Assembly: GCF_003688995.1 (NCBI RefSeq)
Contig: NZ_PENI01000023.1
Coordinates: forward strand, 94,784 to 158,783
From: Streptomyces shenzhenensis
GTDB taxonomy: Bacteria > Actinomycetota > Actinomycetes > Streptomycetales > Streptomycetaceae
DNA: 64,000 bases
Reading direction: 5' to 3'
Positions 26,122 through 33,584 of this stretch are shown piece by piece. Every line of letters begins with the position of its first letter. The first letter of the stretch is position 1. The position numbers and the translations under genes were made by a program. The notes below the pieces were generated by a model, which saw only the letters and a list, made by a program, of their open reading frames with translations, did no database searches and was not told where the DNA came from.

Positions 26122-26664
26122 TCAGGCGGGCACCGGGCTCGACCAGCCGAACGCGGCGAGATCGATTTCGGGGTGTACGGCCTTGCACGAGCCACAGGTG
26201 CGCGCGGCTTCATCGGCCGAGAACCTGGCGCACGCGGCCGCGTAGAAGCTGGACGGAGTCACGTCGTTGTCGTGCTCCCACTCGTAACGGTGCAGCTCGG
26301 TCTGGCAGTCCGGGCAGTACCAGACCGCACCCTGACGCCCAGCCTTGAGCGCCATGAAGCGGATCGCCGTGCCCGCCTCGACAGGGACGATCTGGTGCGG
26401 GGTGCCGGCCGGGACGTAGACGTGATCCCCGATCTTCATCCGGAACCGGTTCACCGAACTGTCGCGCAGGAGCACGTCGCTGCTGCCGGACATCTGGCTC
26501 AGGACGGTGTCCTTCTCGCAGACCAGGTGGAACGGCTGCGGCAACTCGTTGTGCGACAAGTAGAGCTGAGGGTCGGTGTCCGCAGGGAGCACGGCCGCAT
26601 CGGCGTAGTTCCCCAGCTCGGGTGCGACCTTGAGTGCGTGGAGCATCCGTCGGCGGTTCGTCAT
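26122..26664 (-). CDS. Small 3-hydroxyanthranilate-dioxygenase-like cupin
   Basis: 180 residues. The cupin core (LLRDSSVNRFRMKIGDHVYV, PAGTPHQIVP) and the C-terminal two-knuckle metal site (WYCPDCQTEL ... RTCGSCKAVHP) have the layout of bacterial 3-hydroxyanthranilate 3,4-dioxygenase. The iron-binding H-x5-E of that enzyme is not visible here, so this chain may be a non-catalytic partner. It starts in an ATGA overlap with the larger cupin gene, which implies stoichiometric expression. Substrate unknown. Confidence 0.7.
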   Translation of the reverse strand: MTNRRRMLHALKVAPELGNYADAAVLPADTDPQLYLSHNELPQPFHLVCEKDTVLSQMSGSSDVLLRDSSVNRFRMKIGDHVYVPAGTPHQIVPVEAGTAIRFMALKAGRQGAVWYCPDCQTELHRYEWEHDNDVTPSSFYAAACARFSADEAARTCGSCKAVHPEIDLAAFGWSSPVPA

Positions 26665-27407
26665 CGGGAGACCTCCTGAAGTGCGGGCTGTCCGGCTTCC
26701 TGCAGTGCGCGGTACGCGGCATTCACCGCGGTGGTCTGGGTGACCGTCCGGTGCCAGCCCCAAGGGGCAGTTGTGAACGGCTTGTTGACGTGGCCGCACT
26801 CCTTGCAGGTGCGTCCGGCGTCGGAGTTGCGGATGTCGGCGAACCTGGAAGATCCGACGGTCGTCGGGAACTGCGAGACGCGGTCGTCATCGGCGCCACC
26901 GTGCCGGGTCGCGTCATAGCCGGGCAGGCCGGCCGGAGTCGCGTCGTACTCGTGCCGCACGATCTCGGCCTTGCACTCCTGGCAGCGGGCGATCATCGCC
27001 TCCGACTGGTCCCCCTCCTCTGCCTGGTGCTGGGTGACCACCATGAGCCCGTAGGCGCCCTCCTCCTTCTCGTCGCGGAGGTAGGAGTTGACTCCGTGCA
27101 GGTTCTGAGTCGCCATGATCTGTCCGGTAGCCATCACCGACCGGTGCGCGCCGTAGACGACGACGACTTCGTTCACGGTGTTCCAGTGGAAGAAGTGGCC
27201 GTAATCGGCGTCCGGACTGCCGATGAGAACTGCGCCGCAGGGCACGATCGCACCAGCATGGTCGTACGGGAACAGTGGCATCAGCTGTCCTGCGGACCTG
27301 GCCATGTGCTCGAAAACGTTGGTCTTGAGTGGTTCGCGGTCGGGGTCGGCCGGAGAGATCTGCTGGGTCTCTTCCAACGGGACCGACTCCGTGGTGGGCT
27401 CGCTCAT
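26661..27407 (-). CDS. Large 3-hydroxyanthranilate-dioxygenase-like cupin
   Basis: 248 residues. FHWNTVNEVVVVYG keeps the H-x5-E iron spacing of 3-hydroxyanthranilate dioxygenase (~residues 73-79), with a later His in NLHGVN. The C-terminus has CQEC and CKEC knuckles (~140 and ~200), like the rubredoxin-like site of the bacterial enzyme. ATG 27407 follows GGAGAGGGAC. With the smaller cupin it probably forms a heteromeric ring-cleavage dioxygenase for an aromatic acid. A regulon motif and an AT-rich palindrome lie just upstream. Confidence 0.72.
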   Translation of the reverse strand: MSEPTTESVPLEETQQISPADPDREPLKTNVFEHMARSAGQLMPLFPYDHAGAIVPCGAVLIGSPDADYGHFFHWNTVNEVVVVYGAHRSVMATGQIMATQNLHGVNSYLRDEKEEGAYGLMVVTQHQAEEGDQSEAMIARCQECKAEIVRHEYDATPAGLPGYDATRHGGADDDRVSQFPTTVGSSRFADIRNSDAGRTCKECGHVNKPFTTAPWGWHRTVTQTTAVNAAYRALQEAGQPALQEVSR

Positions 27408-27439
27408 GGCTGTCCCTCTCCTGGAAGTGTCGCGCCATG

Positions 27440-27471
27440 CGGAACGGTGATCGCTATTTTGGTACTAAAAT
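27440..27471 (-). promoter_or_regulatory. Regulon motif copy C plus AT-rich palindrome, cupin promoter
   Basis: 27440-27454 reads CGGAACGGTGATCGC, 12 of 15 matches to copy B. Next to it, 27456-27471 (ATTTTGGTACTAAAAT) is a 16-base near-perfect palindrome, very AT-rich for this genome. Together they lie 33-64 bases before the large cupin ATG. Confidence 0.55.
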
Positions 27472-27576
27472 CTGGAGCATGGCAAGCGCCGAGCGACAGC
27501 CAATCTGCCCCGGGGTGCCTGTGTGCGGTGCGGGTAGAGGCGGCGAAAGTGCAGGTCGCGAGGTGTGCGGACGCCG

Positions 27577-27608
27577 ACGGCCGCCCCGGAAAACTCCGGG
27601 GCGGCCGT
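27577..27608 (-). terminator. Hairpin terminator of the second IclR gene
   Basis: Perfect 14-base stem, 27577-27590 with 27595-27608, and a 4-base loop, 20 bases beyond the IclR stop. Confidence 0.7.
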
Positions 27609-27628
27609 TGTGGCGGGCAGGGTCCGCG

Positions 27629-28438
27629 TCAGTTGATGCGCTCACCCAGCTCACGGGCGACGCGTACGGTCGCGGCTGCTGCGCTGTCGATCCAGTCGTC
27701 GTCGACGCGGGACTGGGGGGCCGTGGTGGCTATGGCGGCCCGTGCGTGCCCGTGCTTGTCCCGGACGACTGCCGCGACCGCGCTGACATCGGCCTCGCTC
27801 TCGGCGTTGTTGACGGCGTAGCCCAGGCGGCGGACGTCGGTCAGCTGCTTCTTGAGGTCCTCGCGCGTCTGTGGGGCGCGGGACGTCGGAGCCTGTAGGT
27901 CCTCCTCCGGATAGCGGGCTGCGAGCGCTTCGTCGTCGAGTTCGGCGAGCAGGGCCTTGCCGGCGGCTGTCGCGTGCGCGGGCAGAGTCCAGCCGGTCCG
28001 GCTTCCGGTGCGCACGACCTGATTGCTCTCGACGCTGTCGACATAGAGCACCTCGGCCCCGCGGAGGGTTGCCAGGTGAACCGTCTCGTCGGTCTCGTCG
28101 CGCAAGTGCACCAGGGCTCCGTGCGCGAGCGAGCGGATGTCCATGTTCGCGACGACCGACAGGCCGATGTCGACGAGCGCGGGGCCCGGCTTGTAGGCGC
28201 GGGAGAAGTCGTCCTGTGTCACGAAGCCGTGGTGGCTGAGCGTGGCGAGCATGCGGTGGACCGTCGACCGTGACAGGCCCATGTCGCGGGCGACTTGGTT
28301 CACGCGGATCATCTCGTGGTCCTGGAACATGCGCAGCATGCGCAACACGTTGTCGACGGCTCCGATCAGGCCCGCCGGGCGGCGTTCAGAGCTGGGCTCT
28401 TCGCTGTTGTTCGCCGTTTTTCGATCCACACAGAGCAC
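27629..28438 (-). CDS. IclR family regulator, paralogue 2
   Basis: 269 residues: GLIGAVDNVLRMLRMF, HTH MGLSRSTVHRMLATLSHHGF, effector domain DALVHLRDETDETVHLATLRG and HATAAGKALLA. It is strongly similar along its length to the regulator at 15483-16289. GTG 28438 is supported by that alignment and by the shared 11-mer 12 bases upstream. Divergent from the DUF4242/TAXI pair and upstream of the cupin pair on the same strand; copies C and D of the motif flank it. Confidence 0.88.
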   Translation of the reverse strand: MLCVDRKTANNSEEPSSERRPAGLIGAVDNVLRMLRMFQDHEMIRVNQVARDMGLSRSTVHRMLATLSHHGFVTQDDFSRAYKPGPALVDIGLSVVANMDIRSLAHGALVHLRDETDETVHLATLRGAEVLYVDSVESNQVVRTGSRTGWTLPAHATAAGKALLAELDDEALAARYPEEDLQAPTSRAPQTREDLKKQLTDVRRLGYAVNNAESEADVSAVAAVVRDKHGHARAAIATTAPQSRVDDDWIDSAAAATVRVARELGERIN

Positions 28439-28478
28439 AGTAGCGCAGAGATTTCCAGCCTCTACGCCCTTGCCATTA

Positions 28479-28505
28479 CGTTCCTATGAACGGGACAGTG
28501 TTCTG
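28479..28505 (+). promoter_or_regulatory. Regulon motif copy D with adjoining palindrome
   Basis: 28491-28505 reads CGGGACAGTGTTCTG, 12 of 15 matches to copy B, followed by TATCGTGACACATAG. A second palindrome, CGTTC-CTAT-GAACG, occupies 28479-28492. Located 37 bases before the DUF4242-like ATG. Confidence 0.55.
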
Positions 28506-28541
28506 TATCGTGACACATAGCAACGACGAGGGAGTCTTGCC

Positions 28542-28823
28542 ATGCCTCTGTACCTGAGCCTTCACCAGGCCCCGGGCCTGTCGGTGGAGGAGATCGCGGG
28601 GAACGCGCCGGAGGTCGCCCAGCAGGTGCACGCGACCTTTCGGCAGCTGTATGTGAACACCGGCTCCGGGTTCATCGTCTCGGTCTACGAGGCCGACGAC
28701 GCCAAGGCGTTGGAGGAGGAGTTCGAGCGGATCGGCTTCCCCTTCGACTCCATCAACGAGATCGACTTCACGCAGAACGCCGCGGAGTTGGCCGAGATGG
28801 TGCGGCAGGGTGATCATGTCTGA
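28542..28823 (+). CDS. DUF4242-like small ferredoxin-fold protein
   Basis: 93 residues (PLYLSLHQAPGLSVEEI..., GFIVSVYEADDAKALEEEF..., GFPFDSINEIDF) matching the layout of DUF4242/SCO4226-like proteins, some of which bind nickel. GAGGGAG precedes ATG 28542. Its end overlaps the TAXI-like gene by 8 bases. It holds the place that a 29-residue ORF occupies in module 1. Function unknown. Confidence 0.7.
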   Translation: MPLYLSLHQAPGLSVEEIAGNAPEVAQQVHATFRQLYVNTGSGFIVSVYEADDAKALEEEFERIGFPFDSINEIDFTQNAAELAEMVRQGDHV

Positions 28824-29778
28824 GGCACCCGCGCTGAAGCGTCCGGTCACCCTCCACCTCCGAGGCGACTGGGGGCAGGCCAACATGCACCGGATCTGCG
28901 GCTGGCTGGCCCAGGAGATGGGGGACCGAGCTCCGGAGGGCTCCCGTTTCGCCATCTGGAACGGTCGGGGAGGGATCGACCAGATCGAGGCGCTGCAGGT
29001 CGGAGAGGCCGACATCGCCATTGTCACGCCGACAGCCGCGGTGCGGATGCTGGAGCGTGCGGGGAAGATGGAGGGGCTGGCCTCGTTGGGTGTGATCGGT
29101 CAGCGCGACCGGCTCGTTGTCGCGGTCGACGCGTCCCTGCCCGTCACCACGGTGGCCGATCTTGCCTCCGTCGCCGACCAGTTGACCGTGGCGACCTCAC
29201 TCGACGACGGTGTGAACCTCATCGGCCTGGCCGCGCACAAGGCGCTGCGTATCGCCGGCGTCGACCCCGAGAAGCTGTCGTTCTTCTACCACGAGCGTCC
29301 GTTCCCGCCGCTGGAGCAGTTCATCGAGGGCAAGGCGAACGTCCTCATCCACGAAGCGGTGATGACTCCGCGGTGGCAGCAGCTCGACCGTGTGCGGCCG
29401 GTCAAGTACCTGCCCTGGGGGGACAACGTACTCCAGGCCTTCGCAGCCGAGGGGTGGCAGGACGCCGTGGTGGAGGCGGGCTACTTTCCCGGCCTCACCG
29501 AGGATCTTCGCACGCTTGACTTCTCGGACTTCGCGATCCTGTGCCGAAAGGACATGGAGGACGACGTCGCCGCCCTGGCCACCTGGTGCATGGTGATGAC
29601 GCGCCGGGCCCTGGAGGCCCAGTACGCACATCTGCCGGCCGATCACTCGCCGGTCACGTACCCGCTCGTCCCCGACGACATGGTGCGCTCCCCGCTGCCG
29701 TTGCATCCGGCCGCGGCCCGGGCGTACGAGGCACTGGGGGACCGCGAACTCTCCGACGGCGCCCCGCTCTGGAAATAG
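28816..29778 (+). CDS. Cytosolic TAXI/NMT1-type solute-binding-fold protein, paralogue 2
   Basis: 320 residues homologous to 16480-17346 (GEADIAIVTPTAAVRML; VIGQRDRLVVAVDASLPVTTVADLAS; VKYLPWGDNVLQAFAAEGW; SPLPLHPAAARAYEALG). No signal peptide. ATG 28816 with AGGG upstream is preferred to GTG 28810. The N-terminal TLHLRGDWGQANMHRI resembles the first strand of NMT1/THI5 proteins. Again no permease is nearby. It probably acts in the cytosol on a ligand related to the aromatic pathway. Confidence 0.72.
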   Translation: MSEAPALKRPVTLHLRGDWGQANMHRICGWLAQEMGDRAPEGSRFAIWNGRGGIDQIEALQVGEADIAIVTPTAAVRMLERAGKMEGLASLGVIGQRDRLVVAVDASLPVTTVADLASVADQLTVATSLDDGVNLIGLAAHKALRIAGVDPEKLSFFYHERPFPPLEQFIEGKANVLIHEAVMTPRWQQLDRVRPVKYLPWGDNVLQAFAAEGWQDAVVEAGYFPGLTEDLRTLDFSDFAILCRKDMEDDVAALATWCMVMTRRALEAQYAHLPADHSPVTYPLVPDDMVRSPLPLHPAAARAYEALGDRELSDGAPLWK

Positions 29779-29855
29779 AGGAGGCGCGGCGCCGAGTGGC
29801 CCGGATTCCTCTCGGCGCATCAGCTGTCACGCCCTAACACCCCTGAGGAGTAAGC

Positions 29856-30111
29856 GTGATCGAGCTCAAGAACCTGGACCCCTCGGACGCGTTCCTGGCA
29901 GTGCTTCAGGCTCATCTCCGCGCAGTTGTACCGCGGAATCGGCGACAGCCACGTACTGACGAACGTGGCTGTCTGGGAGAATCTGACCTGCCTGCGCAAC
30001 GCCTTCATGACCGAGAAGTTCCAGAGCACGCTGGCGCACTATCCCGACGGGGCGGCCGCCTACCCGGTCATCATGCGTAAGCAGGCCGTGCCGGCGGTGT
30101 GCGTCGGATGA
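29856..30111 (+). pseudogene. Frameshifted antibiotic-biosynthesis-monooxygenase-like gene
   Basis: GTG 29856 behind GAGGAG begins IELKNLDPSDAFLAVLQ. After about 29908 the homology continues one frame over (LISAQLYRGIGDSHVLTNVAVWE...) to a stop at 30109-30111. Joined, it is an ABM-fold protein of about 85 residues. A single-base shift, real or from assembly, breaks it. Third in the TAXI-like unit. Confidence 0.6.
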
Positions 30112-30185
30112 CCGTCGAGTCCGCGGACCGTTCGGGGCTCGGCTTCTTCGAACTCGACCCCGGTCAGGGGTGCGTGGCATGAGAC

Positions 30186-30223
30186 GTGGTGGCTGTGCGG
30201 TGTCGGCGTCGCACAGCCACCAC
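30186..30223. terminator. Bidirectional hairpin terminator
   Basis: Perfect 14-base stem, 30186-30199 with 30210-30223, and a 10-base loop, between the ABM-like remnant and the SDR remnant. Confidence 0.7.
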
Positions 30224-30286
30224 TGATGGAAGCGGAGCGGTCCGGGCACCAGGGTCGGCCTTTCGACAGGCGTCCGGCATGTCTCG

Positions 30287-30709
30287 TCAGGAGTGCGGCT
30301 GCGGCCTTGGTACGGGGGAAGGGCGCAGTCGCACTCCTAGTGGGGCCAGCGTGGTGTGACAGCCGGTCTTGAAGTCGGGGTAGACCTCCTCGACGCGGTC
30401 ACGCTTGGTGTACATGTCCCAGTAGAGCGAGGCGAGGTCGACAGGGTCGACGACCGGGAATGCGGCCGTGGGCTCGGACGCGCCGGCCGCCTCCGCCGCT
30501 TCGCTTCCACCGATGAACGCGGCGACCGAGAGGGTGCCGGCGTAGATGCCAGACTCCGCGAGTTCGCCGTTGAGGGAGTAGAGCCAGTTTCGGGCGGCGG
30601 CCATCAGCGGGCCGACTCCGCTTGCATGGGGCCTCGGGTGGACCGCGGTGGCGCCGGTGGTCATCAGGAACGCGCCGTCGCCGCGCTCGGTCCACTCCGG
30701 CAGCTGCAC
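30287..30709 (-). pseudogene. C-terminal fragment of a short-chain dehydrogenase
   Basis: LPEWTERGDGAFLMTTGATAVHP and LYSLNGELAESGIYAGTLSVAAFIGG are the second half of an SDR (after the NAG motif). The Rossmann half and the catalytic Tyr-x3-Lys region are missing; upstream sequence is unrelated. The remnant ends at 30287. Confidence 0.65.
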
Positions 30710-30931
30710 CGCCTCCTCGCCGACCCGGCCCGCCGGGCCGCAGCCGCCTCAGCCAGCGCCGCCTGACCGCCCCCGCGGCCGCACGTCCGAAACGCCCGAT
30801 TCCCCGACGAGGAGAGGGCGCACAGCAGCAGATCTCCGGGACGGGAATCACGCACGCCGCCCCCGGCACGTGCCTCCTACCCTGCTGCCAACCCCGGTTC
30901 CCCGGGGCCCGGCCCGTGAGAGGTGGTAGTC

Positions 30932-30988
30932 ATGCGTCCCTACCACAAGAGCGTCCGCCCCATCTGGCCCGTGCACAAGGTGGCCTGA
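30932..30988 (+). CDS. 18-residue leader peptide MRPYHKSVRPIWPVHKVA
   Basis: ATG 30932 follows GAGAGGTGG and encodes 18 residues rich in Pro, His, Lys and Trp, then TGA. Twenty bases later a strong hairpin (31008-31043) precedes the MFS exporter gene. Peptide, hairpin and efflux gene is the standard layout of ribosome-mediated attenuation, in which drug- or codon-stalled ribosomes prevent termination. I do not recognise the peptide. Confidence 0.6.
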   Translation: MRPYHKSVRPIWPVHKVA

Positions 30989-31007
30989 CCCACCGAGCCG
31001 CCCCACC

Positions 31008-31049
31008 GAAGGCGGCCGCACCCCACCGGGGTCGGCCGCCTTCGTTCTT
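31008..31049 (+). terminator. Attenuator-like terminator before the MFS gene
   Basis: Perfect 11-base stem, GAAGGCGGCCG (31008-31018) with CGGCCGCCTTC (31033-31043). Its loop holds a further CCCC-ACC-GGGG hairpin, and GTTCTTG follows. It lies 41 bases upstream of the MFS start and 20 after the leader peptide stop. Confidence 0.65.
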
Positions 31050-31089
31050 GCCGCCCCCACCGCCAGAGCCTCTCCAGGAAGACCCCGTC

Positions 31090-32321
31090 ATGCCCACCGA
31101 CGCCCCCCTGGGCACCCTCCTCACCGCGCCGGCCCGCACGGCGCGCTCCGTCGTCTGGATCCTCCTTGCGAGTTCCCTGGCTGTGAAGGCCGGCGGCTTC
31201 GCATGGGACTTCCTCTCCTACTACGTGGCCACCGGAACCGGACACGGCACCGCGGCCGCCGGCGGCGCGCTCACCGTCTTCGGCGTCGGCTGGTGCCTGG
31301 GGCAGGCCGGCAGCGGCTGGCTCACCGACGGGGTCGGACAGCACACCGCCCTGACCGTGCTAATGCTGCTGTCCGCCGCCGCGTGCTTCGCGCTCGCCCT
31401 GGTCCGCTCCCTGCCAGCCCTGCTGACGGTGTCGCCTTCCTGGGCATGACGATGGAGGCGCACCGCCCGGCGGTCTCCTCGGCGATCAACGACGCCATCG
31501 ACTCCGACGCGGGACGCACCCGGGCCCAGGCGATGCTGTACTGGTCGGCGAACGTCGGCATCGCAGTCTGCGGTGGCGCCAGCGGCTACATCGCCCACCA
31601 CCACGGCTACCGCGGCTTGTTCCTCGTCAACGGCCTGGTCTGCCTCGGTTTTACCCTCGTCGCCCGCCGTACCCTCTCGGCCCGGCCGCCGGCCGCCGAG
31701 CCGCAGGCCCACTCCTACCGGCAAGTACTCGCCGACCCCGCCCTGCGCTGGATCGGGCTGGCCGCCGTCTTCGCCATGGTCTGCGCCTGGGGCCTGGTGT
31801 CCGTACTGCCGCTGCTGATGACCTCGGACGGACTGCCGCCGTCCGCGTACGGCACGGCCATGATCGCCAACACCGTCAGCGTGCTGGTCCTGACTCCGCC
31901 GATGATGCGGGTGCTCGTCGGCCGCGGCGAGCAGCTGAAGTACCCGCTCGCTCCGATCCTCGCCGTCGGCTCAGCGATCCTTGGGCTGGGCATCACGCTG
32001 GCCGCCATGCAGCACACCACGATCGGCTACTCGATCGCCGCGGCGATCCTGGTCCCGGGGGAGATCTGCTACAGCGTCGCCGTCGGCGCGTTCATCTCCA
32101 CCGCGGTGCCCGCCGGCGCCACCGGCCGCTACCAGGCCGTCCTCAGCGGGGCCGGTGCGATCGCCTCGCTGCCGCCGCTGGGGATCGCCCTGGCCCTCGA
32201 CGCCGGAGGGCGCGTCCTGGTCGCCGTCCTGGCCTGCCGACCGCTGGCCCGCGCGCTGCGCTCCACCACCCGCCCGGCGCAGGCCGAGATCCGGGCCCTG
32301 GTCCCACAGGAGGCACCGTGA
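31090..32321 (+). pseudogene. MFS exporter gene with a frameshift
   Basis: ATG 31090 (AGGAAG upstream) starts a 12-helix-type MFS protein (VVWILLASSLAVKAGGFAWDFLSYYV). The first frame stops at 31449, but homology moves to another frame at about 31417-31432 (VAFLGMTMEAHRPAVSSAINDA... to EIRALVPQEAP, stop 32319-32321). Only one base separates it from a complete transporter of about 410 residues, so a sequencing error should be considered. Likely drug or metabolite efflux under the upstream attenuator. Confidence 0.7.
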
Positions 32322-32464
32322 CGTCGAAGTTCACCAACCTGCCCTAGCCCGACCCCAGCCGTCCCGGCGGCGAATCAGCGCCCGGCACAGGCCCGGACGC
32401 CGGACCGGGCGGCCCGGACACCGGCGCGGCGGGCGAGGAGGACAAGGCCAGAGAGGCCAGATGA
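32318..32464 (+). pseudogene. Small ORF coupled to MFS gene, interrupted by TAG
   Basis: GTG 32318 overlaps the MFS stop (GTGA) and has a perfect AGGAGG. It reads MTSKFTNLP, then TAG (32345-32347), and stays open for 38 more codons rich in Pro, Gly, Asp and Glu (PDPSRPGGESAPGTG...) to TGA at 32462-32464, just before a terminator. CAG to TAG would explain it as a nonsense mutant of a 48-codon gene. Confidence 0.4.
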
Positions 32465-32478
32465 AGGAACAGCGAAGA

Positions 32479-32511
32479 GGGGCCGGTTCCGCGTAACGCA
32501 GGACCGGCCCC
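32479..32511 (+). terminator. Terminator after the MFS unit
   Basis: 9-base stem, GGGGCCGGT (32479-32487) with ACCGGCCCC (32503-32511), followed by CCCTTC. It closes the leader-MFS-small-ORF transcription unit. Confidence 0.6.
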
Positions 32512-32604
32512 CCTTCGGCCGTGGTTCAGTGGTCGGTGCAGACGTACGTCTTGATGCGGGGACTGCCCAGGGAGCCGACCTCCGCGGTGACCTCGCCGGT
32601 GTTC

Positions 32605-32685
32605 TCGCCCGCTGGCGGACGATGTTCGACCAGGCCATGGCCCGGATCGCGGGCCGGTTCCGACGAGTGGAACCCCGGCCACCGC
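32605..32685 (+). mobile_element. IS701-family transposase fragment
   Basis: A plus-strand frame reads WRTMFDQAMARIAGRFRRVEPR, nearly the same as the N-terminal region of the transposase at 34548-36037 (WLAMFDQVMTRIASRFGRVEPR). Only about 80 bases survive. Confidence 0.65.
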
Positions 32686-32724
32686 CCGCGCGTATCTCCT
32701 CGGCCTGCTGTCGGGCGTCGCGCG

Positions 32725-32920
32725 ATCGAGTCGGTGAACCCCCGCATCCGCCGGGCAGTAAAGGCCGGCGGACATTTTCCAAGCGAGCAAGCCGCGTTGA
32801 AGTGCGTCTACAGGGCGATCATGTCCCTCGATCCCACCGGCAAGGGCCAGGCCCGCTGGACCATGCGCTGGAAGACCGCACTGAACGCCTTCGACATCAC
32901 CTTCGACGGCCGGCTCTCAC
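32725..32920 (+). mobile_element. IS256-family transposase C-terminal fragment
   Basis: The frame encodes SVNPRIRRAVKAGGHFP... MSLDPTGKGQARWTMRWKTALN... FDGRLS, the characteristic C-terminus of Mutator/IS256 transposases. No catalytic domain remains. Confidence 0.75.
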
Positions 32921-33031
32921 GCTGGCACCGTCGGGGGCGCGGCGCCGTGGACGCGCTGAACAACTGGAACGTGGGCGTGTCCCGAATGCGGCATTGCTGG
33001 CGGTTTGCCCATGTCGCGAGCCGCTGAGATG

Positions 33032-33451
33032 CTACTCCGCCCACATGGTGCTGTTCACGTGCGCCGTGTCGTGGTGCTCGTGGTACTTACTGATCTTGTC
33101 GCCGCTCACGGCGAAGAGGAAGTGGTAGTGGTTGCGGTAGTCGCGCCCGTTCTTCAGCTTCAAGGTTGAGTACGCCTCCACGGCGATCCGGGGGCCCTGA
33201 ATGGTCCATGCCGTCGGCGTGATGACCAGCGGGCCGTCCGTGATCGAGTCGAGCGGCTTGAGCATGGTGCGGAACTGCTCTTTGGTGATGTAGCCATCCC
33301 CTGGGGCCCCGCTCATCCACCATTCAACGTCGTCGGTGAGACAGTCCAGGAGCTGGTCCAACGGTTCCGTGTTGTCGCCTGCTCCCCATCGCCCCTGGCC
33401 GTAAAGGCCCAAGAAGTGCTCGACGATTGCCTTCTTCTGTGCATCGTCCAT
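33032..33451 (-). CDS. SnoaL-like/NTF2-fold protein
   Basis: 139 residues from ATG 33451 (GGGAGA upstream). KKAIVEHFLGLYGQG, LLDCLTDDVEWWMSGAPG and NHYHFLFAVSGDKISKYHEHHDT form the cone-shaped NTF2 fold of SnoaL cyclases, ketosteroid isomerases and limonene-epoxide hydrolases. It is divergent from the LysR gene, 133 bases apart, so is probably its target. Substrate unknown. Confidence 0.8.
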   Translation of the reverse strand: MDDAQKKAIVEHFLGLYGQGRWGAGDNTEPLDQLLDCLTDDVEWWMSGAPGDGYITKEQFRTMLKPLDSITDGPLVITPTAWTIQGPRIAVEAYSTLKLKNGRDYRNHYHFLFAVSGDKISKYHEHHDTAHVNSTMWAE

Positions 33452-33516
33452 CAGATGTCTCCCTGTTCCGGTGGTTCGTGGCCGATGTGTAGAGCCCAGC
33501 GTGCAGGACCCCTGAC

Positions 33517-33526
33517 TTGCGCGCAA
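33517..33526. promoter_or_regulatory. TTGCGCGCAA palindrome between SnoaL-like and LysR genes
   Basis: A perfect 10-base palindrome 58 bases before the LysR start. LysR proteins bind such interrupted palindromes in the divergent promoter of their own and target genes. Confidence 0.4.
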
Positions 33527-33584
33527 ATGATGATTGTGCACCCCAGGCATGCCGGATGGGAATGTCTCGGCTTAGGGTGGGAGT

